This document shows, one piece after another, positions 1 through 9,213 of a stretch of 64,000 bases of DNA. The position numbers and the translations under genes were made by a program. The stretch is from assembly GCF_014649015.1 (NCBI RefSeq), contig NZ_BMSF01000019.1, positions 62,001 through 126,000 on the forward strand. The letters run 5' to 3'. Each line of letters starts with the position of its first letter. Position 1 is the first letter of the stretch. The DNA is from Streptomyces narbonensis (GTDB lineage: Bacteria; Actinomycetota; Actinomycetes; Streptomycetales; Streptomycetaceae). Under the pieces are notes generated by a model. It saw only the letters and a list, made by a program, of their open reading frames with translations. It was not told the DNA's origin and did not search any database.

Positions 1-621
1 GGCCTGTACGTACGGGGGGCGGTCGACGCCCTGGAGTTCCCCGGCACCGACCCCGCCGTCCGGGCCAGGCTGGAGGCCGAGCTGGAGGAACGCGGCTCGG
101 GCGTGCTGCACGCCCGGCTCGCCGAGGCCGACCCCGAGGCGGCCCGCGCGATCCTGCCCAGCAACGGTCGCCGCATCGTCCGCGCGCTCGAGGTCATCGA
201 GATCACGGGCAAGCCCTTCACCGCCAACCTGCCCGGGCACGACTCCGTCTACGACACCGTGCAGATCGGCGTCGACGTGGCCCGCCCCGAGCTCGACGAG
301 CGCATCGCCCTGCGCGTGGACCGGATGTGGGAGGCCGGCCTCGTCGACGAGGTGCGCGCCCTGGAGGCGCGGGGCCTGCGCGAGGGCCGTACCGCCGCCC
401 GCGCCCTCGGCTACCAGCAGGTGCTCGCGGCGCTCGCCGGGGAGTGCACCGAGGACGAGGCGCGCGCCGAGACCGTGCGCGCCACCAAGCGCTTCGCGCG
501 CCGTCAGGACTCCTGGTTCCGCCGTGACCCGCGCGTCCACTGGCTCAGTGGAGCCGCCGATCACCGCGGGGAACTCCCGCGGGAGGCGCTGTCGTTGGTC
601 GAACGAGCGGTTACAGCCTGA
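1..621 (+). CDS. miaA: tRNA dimethylallyltransferase MiaA, 3' part
   Basis: This is the C-terminal part of MiaA, which transfers a dimethylallyl group to N6 of A37 in tRNAs that read UNN codons. The frame is open from the first base, so the start and the N-terminal P-loop lie outside the window. Visible family features are the stretch with SNGRRIVRALEVIEITGKP (the conserved N-R-R-RALE segment), then YDTVQIGVDVARPELDERI, and the LGYQQ motif followed by the basic ATKRFARRQDSWFRRD tail. MiaA proteins are about 310 residues, so roughly 100 are missing. In Streptomyces miaA precedes dapF, as here. The identification is secure; only its start is unavailable. Confidence 0.95.
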   Translation, partial: GLYVRGAVDALEFPGTDPAVRARLEAELEERGSGVLHARLAEADPEAARAILPSNGRRIVRALEVIEITGKPFTANLPGHDSVYDTVQIGVDVARPELDERIALRVDRMWEAGLVDEVRALEARGLREGRTAARALGYQQVLAALAGECTEDEARAETVRATKRFARRQDSWFRRDPRVHWLSGAADHRGELPREALSLVERAVTA

Positions 622-729
622 TCACGTGATGGCATCGGGACGCCCTGCCCGTCAGTTCGGCGGTCAGGAGCGTGCCATCATCGAGCATCGATCGACCAAG
701 TGGAGTCCGAGTGGGGAGGGCGCGTGGCG

Positions 730-1206
730 ATGGAGGCCGGCCCTCGCGACAGAGAACAGCAGGACGCGGTCCTGGGCGACCCGACGGGCACAGCCGCGGT
801 CGGGGCCCCGGGCCTGACACCGGACGGTCCTGACGACGCGGAAGGCACCGCCGTCGAGGTGGACGCCGACGAGGTCGAGGTCGAACTCAGACCGCAGCGG
901 CGTCTGCGGATCTGGCAGCTCGCCCCGATCGTCGCTCTCGCGGCCGTCGGCTCCCTGATGTTCGCGTTCCCGCTCGCCTTCGGCTCGGGTGACGGCGGCG
1001 CCGTCCTCGCCATGCTCGGTCTGCTCATCAGCTCCTGCGCGGCCGGCTGGGGCATGATGGCCGCCCGCAAGGTCGGCTACACCTGGCCCGGGCTCCCGCA
1101 GCGCGGCTCGGGCGAGCGCCCCGACTGGCGCGTCCTCGCCCTCTACCTGGCGACGATCACCGTCCTGGTCGCCCTGGCCGTCTGGCGCGTCGCCCGCCTC
1201 CGCTGA
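730..1206 (+). CDS. small membrane protein between miaA and dapF
   Basis: This encodes an uncharacterised protein of about 158 residues. The N-terminal third is acidic and probably disordered. It is followed by three hydrophobic segments: IWQLAPIVALAAVGSLMFAFPLAF, AVLAMLGLLISSCAAGWGMMAA and VLALYLATITVLVALAVW, with a short C-terminal WRVARLR tail. It should sit in the cytoplasmic membrane. A purine-rich GGGGAGGG site at 713-720 suits ATG 730; GTG 724 is in frame but very close to it. I recall a homologue at this position between miaA and dapF in other streptomycetes, so it is likely a real, conserved gene. No function can be given from the sequence. Confidence 0.75.
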   Translation: MEAGPRDREQQDAVLGDPTGTAAVGAPGLTPDGPDDAEGTAVEVDADEVEVELRPQRRLRIWQLAPIVALAAVGSLMFAFPLAFGSGDGGAVLAMLGLLISSCAAGWGMMAARKVGYTWPGLPQRGSGERPDWRVLALYLATITVLVALAVWRVARLR

Positions 1207-1281
1207 CCCGTCCGGAGACTCCCGTCGACCTCCCGCACCCTTCGTGCGTGGACGCCCGCGCGGCCTGTCGGACCCGCCCCG

Positions 1282-1287
1282 TACAGT
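1282..1287 (+). promoter_or_regulatory. -10 element of a probable leaderless dapF transcript
   Basis: The hexamer TACAGT fits the actinobacterial TANNNT -10 consensus and ends seven bases before the dapF GTG. No Shine-Dalgarno sequence precedes that start. This spacing would place the transcription start at or next to the start codon. No good -35 was found. Confidence 0.5.
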
Positions 1288-1294
1288 TGATCTC

Positions 1295-2203
1295 GTGACC
1301 AGCACGCAGACCTCGCCGCTCCCCTTCCTCAAGGGCCACGGCACCGAGAACGACTTCGTGATCGTCCCCGACGCGGACAACGCCATCGAGCTGAGCCCCG
1401 CCTCCGTCGCGCGGCTCTGCGACCGGCGGGCCGGCATCGGCGGGGACGGGCTGCTGCACGTCGTGCGCAGCGCCGCCCACCCCGAGTCGCGGCACCTGGC
1501 CGACGAGGCCGAGTGGTTCATGGACTACCGGAACGCCGACGGATCCGTCGCCGAGATGTGCGGGAACGGAGTCCGGGTCTTCGCCCGCTACCTCCAGCAC
1601 GCCGGGCACGTCACCGCGGGCGAGGTCGCCGTCGCCACCCGCGGCGGCATCAAGCGCGTCCACCTCGACAAGGACGGCTCCGTCACCGTCTCCATGGGCC
1701 GCGCGGTCCTGTCCGAGGCCGGAGTCACCGTCACCGTCGACGGCCGTAGCTGGCCCGCGCGGAACGTGAACATGGGCAATCCGCACGCGGTCGCCTTCGT
1801 CGAGGACCTCGGCCACGCGGGCAACCTCTTCACCGAGCCGCCCTACGAGCCCGCCGCGGTCTACCCGGACGGGGTCAACATCGAGTTCGTCGCCGACCGC
1901 GGCCCCCGGCACGTCGCCATGCGGGTCCACGAGCGCGGCGCCGCCGAGACCCGCTCCTGCGGTACGGGAGCGTGCGCCGTCGCCGTCGCCACGGCCCGCC
2001 GTGACGGCGCCGACCCCGCCGCGAGCGGCACCCCCGTCACGTACACCGTCGACGTCCTCGGCGGGACCCTCGTCATCACCGAGCACCCCGACGGCGAGAT
2101 CGAGATGACCGGACCCGCCGTCATCGTCGCCGAGGGCACGATCGAGCCGGCATGGCTGTCGCCGCCCACCGGAATCCAGGAAATCGAAACAGTCAACGAC
2201 TGA
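1295..2203 (+). CDS. dapF: diaminopimelate epimerase DapF
   Basis: DapF interconverts LL- and meso-diaminopimelate with two active-site cysteines, giving the precursor of lysine and (as the LL form) of Streptomyces peptidoglycan. Both cysteine motifs are intact: EMCGNGVR with Cys89 and RSCGTGACA with Cys222. The N-terminal FLKGHGTENDFV segment is the family signature. At 302 residues it is slightly longer than the usual 275-290. GTG 1295 was chosen because it begins just upstream of the conserved N-terminus and follows a -10 hexamer at leaderless spacing; an upstream extension to 1244 would add non-conserved residues. It lies between a membrane protein gene and rshA in the same direction. Confidence 0.95.
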   Translation: MTSTQTSPLPFLKGHGTENDFVIVPDADNAIELSPASVARLCDRRAGIGGDGLLHVVRSAAHPESRHLADEAEWFMDYRNADGSVAEMCGNGVRVFARYLQHAGHVTAGEVAVATRGGIKRVHLDKDGSVTVSMGRAVLSEAGVTVTVDGRSWPARNVNMGNPHAVAFVEDLGHAGNLFTEPPYEPAAVYPDGVNIEFVADRGPRHVAMRVHERGAAETRSCGTGACAVAVATARRDGADPAASGTPVTYTVDVLGGTLVITEHPDGEIEMTGPAVIVAEGTIEPAWLSPPTGIQEIETVND

Positions 2204-2343
2204 TTTGTCGCTCGAATGGGTGATCCGATTCACGCTGAGCGAGAGCGTGACTGCGCCACGTGGTGGGGTCGGTAGCATCAAGCACCGGCCCCCAGGGCTC
2301 GCCTGGCCCGCCCACCGCCGGTCGACGTTGCCGGAGGTGCCCC

Positions 2344-4560
2344 ATGAGCGCAGAGGCCACCAACCCTGTGAGCGCGGCCGACGCCGCCGTCACCGACCCG
2401 ACCGTCCGCAGACGCGGACGCGCCCGCATCGACCTGCGCCGCCTCGGCCGCGCCGCGCTGCTGGGCGCCACCGCGGGACCGGCCCCCCGTGACCGGCTGC
2501 CCGATGCCATCAGCCATGTCGCCGAGGCACACCGGGCCCACCACCCCGAGGCCGACCTGGCGGTGCTGCGCCGGGCCTACGTCCTCGCCGAGTCCTCGCA
2601 CCGCGGACAGTTCCGCAAGAGCGGCGAGCCGTACATCACGCACCCGCTCGCGGTCACCCTCATCCTCGCCGAACTCGGCGCGGAGACCACCACCCTGACC
2701 GCCTCCCTCCTCCACGACACCGTCGAGGACACCGAGGTGACGCTCGACCAGGTGCGCCAGGAGTTCGGCGACGAGGTCGCGTACCTCGTCGACGGCGTCA
2801 CCAAGGTCGAGAAGATCGACTACGGCGCCGCCGCCGAGCCCGAGACCTTCCGCAAGATGCTCGTCGCCACCGGCAACGACGTCCGCGTCATGTCGATCAA
2901 ACTCGCCGACCGCCTCCACAACATGCGGACCCTCGGAGTGATGCGCGCCGAGAAGCAGGCCAGGATCGCCAAGGTCACCCGGGACTTCCTCATCCCCCTC
3001 GCGGAACGGCTCGGGGTCCAGGCCCTCAAGACCGAGCTGGAGGACCTCGTCTTCGCGATCCTCCACCCCGAGGAGTACGAGAACACCCGCGCGCTCATCG
3101 CCGACAACTCCCACGCGGGGGACGCCCTCGACGCCGTCGCCGAACAGGTCGGCGCAATCCTGCGCGAAGCCGGCATCGGCGCCGAGGTCCTCGTCAGGCC
3201 CCGGCACTTCGTCTCCGTCCACCGCGTCCGCCTCAAGCGCGGTGAGCTGCGCGGCTGCGACTTCGGTCGGCTCCTCGTCCTCGTCGCCGAGGACGCCGAC
3301 TGCTACGCGGTCCTCGGCGAGCTCCACACCTGCTTCACACCGGTGATCTCCGAGTTCAAGGACTTCATCGCGACCCCCAAGTTCAACCTGTACCAGTCGC
3401 TGCACACCGCGATCGCCGCTCCCGACGGGGCCGTGGCCGAGATCCTCATCAGGACCCACCGGATGCACACGGTCGCGGAGGCCGGAGTCGTCGCCCTCGG
3501 CAACCCGTACGCGGGCCAGGAACCGTACGCCGGCCCGACACCGCCCCCGGGGCGGCCCGCCCCCACGGCCGACCCCGTCCCGGCCCCCGAGCCGCAGCCC
3601 GAGGACGGCGAGCGCGTCGACCCCACCCGCCCCGGCTGGCTCTCCCGGCTCCTCGACTGGCAGCAGTCCGCCCCCGACCCCGACACCTTCTGGAGCTCCC
3701 TCCGCGCCCACCTTGCCGAGGACGACGAGATCACCGTCTTCAGCGCCGACGGCAGCTCCCCCGGCACGATCAGCCTGCCCGCCGGAGCGAGCTGCGTCGA
3801 CGCCGCCTACGCCCAGCACGGCGAGGCCGCCCACGGCTGTCTCGGCGCGCGGGTCAACGGCCGCCTCGCCCCCCTGAGCACCGTCCTCGGCGACGGGGAC
3901 ACCGTCCAGCTGCTGCTCGCCCAGGACACCGTGTCCGGGCCCTCTCCCGAGTGGCTCGACCACGCCCGTACCGCCGCCGCGCGGATCGCGATCACCGGCT
4001 GGCTCCAGGCCCACCCCGAGGCCGCCGCCGCACCCGCCGACGCGGGCCCCCGGCCCCACGTCACCATGCCGGCCGACCGGCGCTCCGGCGCCGTGCTCCA
4101 CGCCGACCTGGACGGCGAGCCGCCCGCCGCCGTCCGCCCCGCCGGCTGCTGCACGCCCGTACCTCCCGACGAGATCACCGGATTCCGTGTCCGCGGCGGC
4201 TCGGTCACCGTCCACCGGGCGGGCTGCGCGGCCGTCGAGACCATGCGCGGCGTCGGCCGCGAGCCCGTCACCGTCCGCTGGGGCGACACCGCCCAGTGCC
4301 GGGTCACCCTCGTCGCCGAGTCCTTCGGCCGGCCCCGCCTCCTCGCCGACCTCACCGAGGCGATCGCCACCGCCGGGGCGGCCGTCGTCGCCGCGACCGT
4401 CGAGCCGCCCAGCGAACAGCGGGTCCGCCACACGTACACCCTCCACCTCCCCGACGCGGCCGGTCTCCCCGCGCTGATGCGGGCCATGCGGGACGTGCCG
4501 GGCGTGTACGACGTGAACCGCGCCCGGCGGCGGGGGAGGGCGGAGCCGCGCGATTCCTGA
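2344..4560 (+). CDS. rshA: RelA/SpoT homologue (RshA-type)
   Basis: This is a long RSH protein of 738 residues for (p)ppGpp metabolism in the cytosol. Domains in order: HD hydrolase (about 75-220, HDTVEDT with His124-Asp125); synthetase-like domain (about 245-390, with the YQSLH and EILIRT motifs); a proline-rich linker; TGS (about 465-530); a Cys-Cys zinc-finger-like segment (PAGCCTPVPPDEITGF); and a C-terminal ACT domain. The hydrolase motifs look complete. In the synthetase domain the usual AxR motif after Asp306 reads RLL, so the expected Arg is Leu311, and the upstream G-R-x-K motif is VRPR. GGAGGT at 2333-2338 supports ATG 2344. S. coelicolor has a second RSH besides RelA, named rshA, which I recall lies beside dapF. 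It is probably chiefly a hydrolase. Confidence 0.88.
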   Translation: MSAEATNPVSAADAAVTDPTVRRRGRARIDLRRLGRAALLGATAGPAPRDRLPDAISHVAEAHRAHHPEADLAVLRRAYVLAESSHRGQFRKSGEPYITHPLAVTLILAELGAETTTLTASLLHDTVEDTEVTLDQVRQEFGDEVAYLVDGVTKVEKIDYGAAAEPETFRKMLVATGNDVRVMSIKLADRLHNMRTLGVMRAEKQARIAKVTRDFLIPLAERLGVQALKTELEDLVFAILHPEEYENTRALIADNSHAGDALDAVAEQVGAILREAGIGAEVLVRPRHFVSVHRVRLKRGELRGCDFGRLLVLVAEDADCYAVLGELHTCFTPVISEFKDFIATPKFNLYQSLHTAIAAPDGAVAEILIRTHRMHTVAEAGVVALGNPYAGQEPYAGPTPPPGRPAPTADPVPAPEPQPEDGERVDPTRPGWLSRLLDWQQSAPDPDTFWSSLRAHLAEDDEITVFSADGSSPGTISLPAGASCVDAAYAQHGEAAHGCLGARVNGRLAPLSTVLGDGDTVQLLLAQDTVSGPSPEWLDHARTAAARIAITGWLQAHPEAAAAPADAGPRPHVTMPADRRSGAVLHADLDGEPPAAVRPAGCCTPVPPDEITGFRVRGGSVTVHRAGCAAVETMRGVGREPVTVRWGDTAQCRVTLVAESFGRPRLLADLTEAIATAGAAVVAATVEPPSEQRVRHTYTLHLPDAAGLPALMRAMRDVPGVYDVNRARRRGRAEPRDS

Positions 4561-4716
4561 CGGGGCACGCCCGGGACGCGCCCCGCCCGTCCACCGACCC
4601 ACCACCGCACGGCACGACCCGACATGATCCCTTCGGGTGGCGGGCGAGCGCGCCGCCCCGTGCGGCGGGGCATCCCCTGGTAGCCGTAGGGCCAGTCCTC
4701 CGGAAAGGCCTGGCCC

Positions 4717-6207
4717 ATGCCGCTCGTCCGAAACCGCCCGCCCCGCGCGCGGTGGCTCCGCGCCGCCGTCCTCGTCGCCGCCTCGACAGGGCTCGTCGCC
4801 GCCGCCCTGCCCGCCCCGGCGCCGCTCGGCATCGGCGACCCGCTCTTCCCGCACCTCGGCAACCCCGGCTACGACGTCCTCGCGTACGACCTCGACCTCA
4901 CCTATCCGGGGGTCAACACGAAGCCGCTCGCCGCCGTGACCAGGATCGACGCCCTCGCCACCGCGGACCTGGAGCGGCTCAACCTCGACTTCACCCACGG
5001 GACCGTGTCCGCCGTCACCGTCGACGACATCCCGGCCGCGTACACCAGCAGCGGCGAGGACCTGATCGTCACCCCCGTCGTGCCGATCGACTCCGGCGAG
5101 CAGATCGAGATCACCGTCACCCACACCAGCGACCCCACAGGACCCGCCGACACCGGCGGCTGGGTGCGCACCGGCGACGGCCTGGCCATGGCCAACCAGG
5201 CGGATGCCGCCCACCGGGTCTTTCCCTCCAACGACCACCCCGCCGACAAGGCGTACTTCACCTTCCGGATCACCGCCCCCAGCGCGCTCACCGCCGTCGC
5301 CAACGGCCTGCCCGCCGGCCGCGTCGACCACGGCGCCACCACCACCTGGACGTACCGCACACGCCACCCCATGGCCACGGAACTCGCCCAGGTCTCCATC
5401 GGCAGCTCCACCGTCGTGCACCGGACCGGTCCCCGTGGCCTGCCCGTGCGGGACGTGGTGCGGACCGCCGACCGGGAGCTGATGGAGCCCTGGCTCCGCA
5501 AGACACCGGGCCAGCTGGAGTGGATGGAGAGGCAGGTCGGCCCGTACCCCTTCGAGACGTACGGCGTGCTCGTCGCCGACGCCGACACGGGCTTCGAGTT
5601 GGAGACGCAGACGCTCTCCCTCTTCGAGCGCGGCCTCTTCACGAAGCCGGGCTACCCGGAGTGGTATGTCGACTCGATCATGGTCCACGAGCTGGCCCAC
5701 CAGTGGTTCGGCGACAGCGTCTCGCCCCGCACCTGGTCCGACCTCTGGCTCAACGAAGGACACGCGAGCTGGTACGAGGCCCTCTACGCGGAGGAGAAGG
5801 CCGGCAAGTCCATGGAGCGGCGCATGAAGGCGGCCTACGCGGCCTCCGACGGGTGGCGGGCCGACGGCGGTCCGCCCGCCGCACCCGAGCCGCCCTCGCC
5901 AGGCCACAAGATCAGCCTCTTCCGGCCCGTCGTGTACGACGGCAGCGCCCTCGTCCTCTACGCCCTCCGGCAGGAGATCGGCACCGAGGCCTTCGGGCGC
6001 CTGGAGCGGCGCTGGGTCGCCGACCACCGGGACTCCACGGCCACCACCGCCGACTTCACGGCACTGGCCGGCGAGATCGCGGGACGGGACCTCACCGCCT
6101 TCTTCCGTGACTGGCTGTACGCGGCGAAGACGCCGCCCATGCCCGGGCACCCCGACTGGCGCTCCCGCCCGGTCGAGGCCGTCAGGACGGCGGCGAAACC
6201 CGGGTGA
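4717..6207 (+). CDS. secreted M1 family metallopeptidase
   Basis: This is a zinc aminopeptidase-like protein of 496 residues. It starts with an Arg-rich n-region and a hydrophobic signal segment (AAVLVAASTGLVAAALPAPAPL), so export is expected. The N-terminal beta domain carries the DLDLTYPG start typical of M1 enzymes. The catalytic domain has HELAHQWFG near residues 324-332 and the third zinc ligand in LNEGHASW about 19 residues later, the canonical HExxH-18-E arrangement. The exopeptidase GAMEN motif is not obvious; FELETQ occupies that place, so the substrate preference may differ from classical aminopeptidase N. It lacks the large C-terminal domains of PepN. GGAAAGG upstream supports ATG 4717. 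It stands alone between rshA and hflX. Confidence 0.88.
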   Translation: MPLVRNRPPRARWLRAAVLVAASTGLVAAALPAPAPLGIGDPLFPHLGNPGYDVLAYDLDLTYPGVNTKPLAAVTRIDALATADLERLNLDFTHGTVSAVTVDDIPAAYTSSGEDLIVTPVVPIDSGEQIEITVTHTSDPTGPADTGGWVRTGDGLAMANQADAAHRVFPSNDHPADKAYFTFRITAPSALTAVANGLPAGRVDHGATTTWTYRTRHPMATELAQVSIGSSTVVHRTGPRGLPVRDVVRTADRELMEPWLRKTPGQLEWMERQVGPYPFETYGVLVADADTGFELETQTLSLFERGLFTKPGYPEWYVDSIMVHELAHQWFGDSVSPRTWSDLWLNEGHASWYEALYAEEKAGKSMERRMKAAYAASDGWRADGGPPAAPEPPSPGHKISLFRPVVYDGSALVLYALRQEIGTEAFGRLERRWVADHRDSTATTADFTALAGEIAGRDLTAFFRDWLYAAKTPPMPGHPDWRSRPVEAVRTAAKPG

Positions 6208-6348
6208 CGGGCGCGGGCGGGCCGTGCCACCATCGTCAGGTCGGCGACGCGGCCGGGGCCGGGAATCTTCCGGTGCCGTCACGCGTTGCGACGGATACAG
6301 AACCAACCTCGTCGCTGTCAGGCGACGTCATTTCGACGTAAGGACCCA

Positions 6349-7842
6349 ATGACCTCCTCTTCTTCCCCTTCCCAGGACGAGCAGCGCTTCGCGGAGACGA
6401 ACCGTACCGAGAGCCTTCGGGCCGATGCCCTGATGGAAGAGGACGTCGCCTGGAGCCACGAGATCGACGGAGAGCGGGACGGCGACCAGTTCGACCGCTC
6501 CGAGCGTGCGGCCCTGCGTCGCGTCGCGGGCCTCTCCACCGAGCTCGAGGACGTCACCGAGGTCGAGTACCGCCAGCTGCGCCTCGAGCGCGTCGTGCTG
6601 GTCGGCGTCTGGACCTCGGGGACCGTGCAGGACGCGGAGAACTCCCTGGCGGAGCTCGCGGCCCTCGCCGAGACGGCGGGCGCCCTTGTGCTCGACGGCG
6701 TGATCCAGCGCCGTGACAAGCCGGACCCGGCGACCTTCATCGGCTCCGGCAAGGCGCGCGAACTGCGCGACATCGTGGTCGAGACCGGCGCCGACACCGT
6801 CGTCTGTGACGGCGAGCTCAGCCCTGGCCAGCTCATCGCCCTCGAAGACGTCGTCAAGGTGAAGGTGGTCGACCGGACCGCCCTCATCCTCGACATCTTC
6901 GCCCAGCACGCCAAGTCCCGAGAGGGCAAGGCGCAGGTCGCGCTCGCGCAGATGCAGTACATGCTGCCGCGGCTGCGAGGCTGGGGTCAGTCGCTGTCCC
7001 GTCAGATGGGTGGCGGCGGCGGTGGCGGCATGGCCACCCGTGGTCCCGGTGAGACCAAGATCGAGACCGACCGGCGCCGCATCCGCGAGAAGATGGCGAA
7101 GATGCGCCGGGAGATCGCGGAGATGAAGACCGGCCGCGACATCAAGCGGCAGGAGCGCCGGCGCAACAAGGTCCCGTCGGTCGCCATCGCCGGATACACC
7201 AACGCGGGCAAGTCCTCCCTGCTCAACCGCCTCACCGGGGCGGGCGTGCTCGTGGAGAACGCCCTGTTCGCCACCCTCGACCCGACCGTGCGCCGGGCCG
7301 AGACGCCCACCGGCCGGGTCTACACCCTGGCCGACACCGTCGGCTTCGTCCGGCACCTGCCGCACCACCTGGTCGAGGCGTTCCGCTCCACCATGGAGGA
7401 GGTCGGGGACTCCGACCTCATCCTGCACGTCGTGGACGGCTCCCACCCGGCTCCGGAGGAGCAGCTGGCCGCCGTGCGCGAGGTCTTCCGGGACGTCGGC
7501 GCGGTGAACGTCAAGGAGATCGTCGTCGTCAACAAGGCGGACGCGGCGGACCCGCTGGTTCTCCAGCGTCTGCTGCGGATGGAGAAGCACTCCATCGCCG
7601 TCTCGGCCCGTTCGGGCCAGGGCATCGAGCAGCTGCTCGCGCTCATCGACGCCGAACTGCCGCGCCCCGAGGTCGAGCTCGAAGCCCTCGTGCCGTACAC
7701 GCACGGCGGTCTCGTCTCGCGGGTGCACGCCGAGGGCGAGGTGGAGTCCGAGGAACACACCCCGGAGGGCACCCTGCTGAAGGCCCGGGTGCACGAGGAG
7801 CTGGCGGCGATGCTCGCGCCGTACGTTCCCGCCGCGCACTGA
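6349..7842 (+). CDS. hflX: GTPase HflX
   Basis: HflX is a ribosome-binding GTPase that splits or rescues stalled 70S particles under stress. The 497-residue protein has a long acidic N-terminal extension (about 80 residues), the HflX-specific domain (DKPDPATFIGSGKARELRD), a glycine run (GGGGGGG) before TRGPGETKIETDRRRIR, and then the GTPase domain with G1 GYTNAGKSSL, G3 DTVGF and G4 NKAD. ATG 6349 follows GTAAGGA. Upstream starts would add residues outside the family profile. It is monocistronic: a strong hairpin follows directly, separating it from the convergent protease gene. Confidence 0.95.
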   Translation: MTSSSSPSQDEQRFAETNRTESLRADALMEEDVAWSHEIDGERDGDQFDRSERAALRRVAGLSTELEDVTEVEYRQLRLERVVLVGVWTSGTVQDAENSLAELAALAETAGALVLDGVIQRRDKPDPATFIGSGKARELRDIVVETGADTVVCDGELSPGQLIALEDVVKVKVVDRTALILDIFAQHAKSREGKAQVALAQMQYMLPRLRGWGQSLSRQMGGGGGGGMATRGPGETKIETDRRRIREKMAKMRREIAEMKTGRDIKRQERRRNKVPSVAIAGYTNAGKSSLLNRLTGAGVLVENALFATLDPTVRRAETPTGRVYTLADTVGFVRHLPHHLVEAFRSTMEEVGDSDLILHVVDGSHPAPEEQLAAVREVFRDVGAVNVKEIVVVNKADAADPLVLQRLLRMEKHSIAVSARSGQGIEQLLALIDAELPRPEVELEALVPYTHGGLVSRVHAEGEVESEEHTPEGTLLKARVHEELAAMLAPYVPAAH

Positions 7843-7858
7843 CCCACGGCCGACGATC

Positions 7859-7908
7859 ACAGAGGGCGCTGCCCCTTCCCCCGGCGGGGAGGGGGCAGCG
7901 CCCTCTGT
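7859..7908. terminator. bidirectional hairpin terminator after hflX
   Basis: A long inverted repeat pairs ACAGAGGGCGCTGCCCC with its complement across a C/G-rich loop. There is no U-tract, which is common in Streptomyces. It lies between the convergent hflX and the secreted protease gene and can serve both. Confidence 0.85.
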
Positions 7909-7940
7909 CGTGATGCCGTGTCGTGCGCGGTGTCCCTCGG

Positions 7941-9113
7941 TCAGCGGGCGAACTTCTTGCTGACCATCTCGTGGGCCGCCTTGGCGCCCTTGCCCAACTG
8001 CGGTCCGGCGAGCCAGCCGTTGCCGCCGGCCGGGCCGATCGACGTGTTCGACACGAGGGCCGTCTTCCCGTTCGGAAGGACACGGAACCAGCCGCCGCCC
8101 GAGGAACCGGCGGTCATCGTGCAGCCGATCCGGTACATCGTCGGCGTGGCCGGGGCCGTCGTGAGCCGCGTCGCGCGGTCGAGGCACTTGTGCATGATCA
8201 GCCCGTTGTACGGCGGAGCCTGCGGGTAGCCCCAGGCGCCCATCGTCCCGGCCTGCGCGGCCGTCGGCGCGGAGAAGTCGACCGGCAGCGCGGCGCCGAC
8301 GGTCTCCTCCAGTGACTTGCCGCCCCGCTCGGGCTGCACGTGCAGCACGGCGTAGTCGTACGGCCAGGCCTGGTTCGAACCGCCGCGCTGGATCCAGTCA
8401 CCCGAGGTCACCGCCCAGTCGGCCCAGTACTGGCCGTAGGGCGCGATCTCGTGCGGTTGCGCGTTGCGCAGGGCGGAGGGCGACTTGCCGAGGTCGTTGT
8501 AGGCCGGCACGAAGGTGATGTTGCGGTACCAGCCGCCGCGCTGGCCGGCGTGGACGCAGTGCCCGGCCGTCCAGACCATGTTGGACTTCCCGGGTCGGCG
8601 CGGGTCCTTCACGATGGTGCCGGAGCAGACCATGTGTCCCTCGGGCGAGTCGAAGAAGATCTTCCCGACCGGGGCCGCGTTGCGGTGGTACGGCGTCTTC
8701 TCGCGCTGCGCGTTGACGGGCCGGGGCGTCGGGTCGGTGCCGTTCGTGCCGGCCTGCGCGGTGATCGTCTGGTCCGGGCTCTTCGCCGACTGCATGCGCG
8801 TCGGGTCCCAGAGGCCGTCGATCACCGGGTTGACGAAGTCCTCGGCCTCACGGAGCCAGGTCGCCCGGTCCCAGTTCTTCCACTCGCCGTCCTTCCACTT
8901 GTCCAGGTCGACGCCGTGCTTCTTGAGCTTGTCGGCGAGGTCCTTGGCGAGGTCATCGCCGCTACCGGCGCCGTCGGCGGCGGGCGCGGAGCTGCTCGCC
9001 CCCGTGGCCGGCGCGTCGGCGGCCGGGGTCTCGGTGGGGCCGCAGGCCGTGGCGGTCAGCGCGAGCGCCGTGGCCACGCCGAGAGCGGCGGATATGAGTC
9101 GTACAGAACGCAT
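7941..9113 (-). CDS. trypsin-like serine peptidase, probable lipoprotein (paralogue 1)
   Basis: This is a 390-residue exported serine protease of the chymotrypsin fold. The signal peptide ends in LTATAC, a plausible lipobox with Cys+1, so it may be membrane-anchored. A 120-residue N-terminal region contains a Trp/Asp-rich segment (KWKDGEWKNWDRATW). The catalytic triad is visible as His in WTAGHCVH, Asp in YDYAVLHV and Ser in GSSGGGW. The next gene upstream on this strand encodes a clear paralogue with the same layout, so this is a tandem duplication. ATG 9113 was chosen because AGGGGG lies about nine bases upstream; the in-frame ATG 9122 is too close to it. Substrate unknown. Confidence 0.85.
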   Translation of the reverse strand: MRSVRLISAALGVATALALTATACGPTETPAADAPATGASSSAPAADGAGSGDDLAKDLADKLKKHGVDLDKWKDGEWKNWDRATWLREAEDFVNPVIDGLWDPTRMQSAKSPDQTITAQAGTNGTDPTPRPVNAQREKTPYHRNAAPVGKIFFDSPEGHMVCSGTIVKDPRRPGKSNMVWTAGHCVHAGQRGGWYRNITFVPAYNDLGKSPSALRNAQPHEIAPYGQYWADWAVTSGDWIQRGGSNQAWPYDYAVLHVQPERGGKSLEETVGAALPVDFSAPTAAQAGTMGAWGYPQAPPYNGLIMHKCLDRATRLTTAPATPTMYRIGCTMTAGSSGGGWFRVLPNGKTALVSNTSIGPAGGNGWLAGPQLGKGAKAAHEMVSKKFAR

Positions 9114-9213
9114 GACGTGCATTCCCCCTATGAGGTGTTCCGCGTCCGGGACGTGAGCTGTCGGCCGGACATGGGAGGAGGCGGGACCCATGGGCCCCGC
9201 CTCCGTGCCGTGC

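Noticed and set aside
2278..6306. A 1342-codon open frame on the minus strand across rshA and the M1 peptidase gene
   Set aside because: It is antisense to two genes with clear domains, lacks any recognisable motif and has a composition typical of shadow frames in high-GC DNA.
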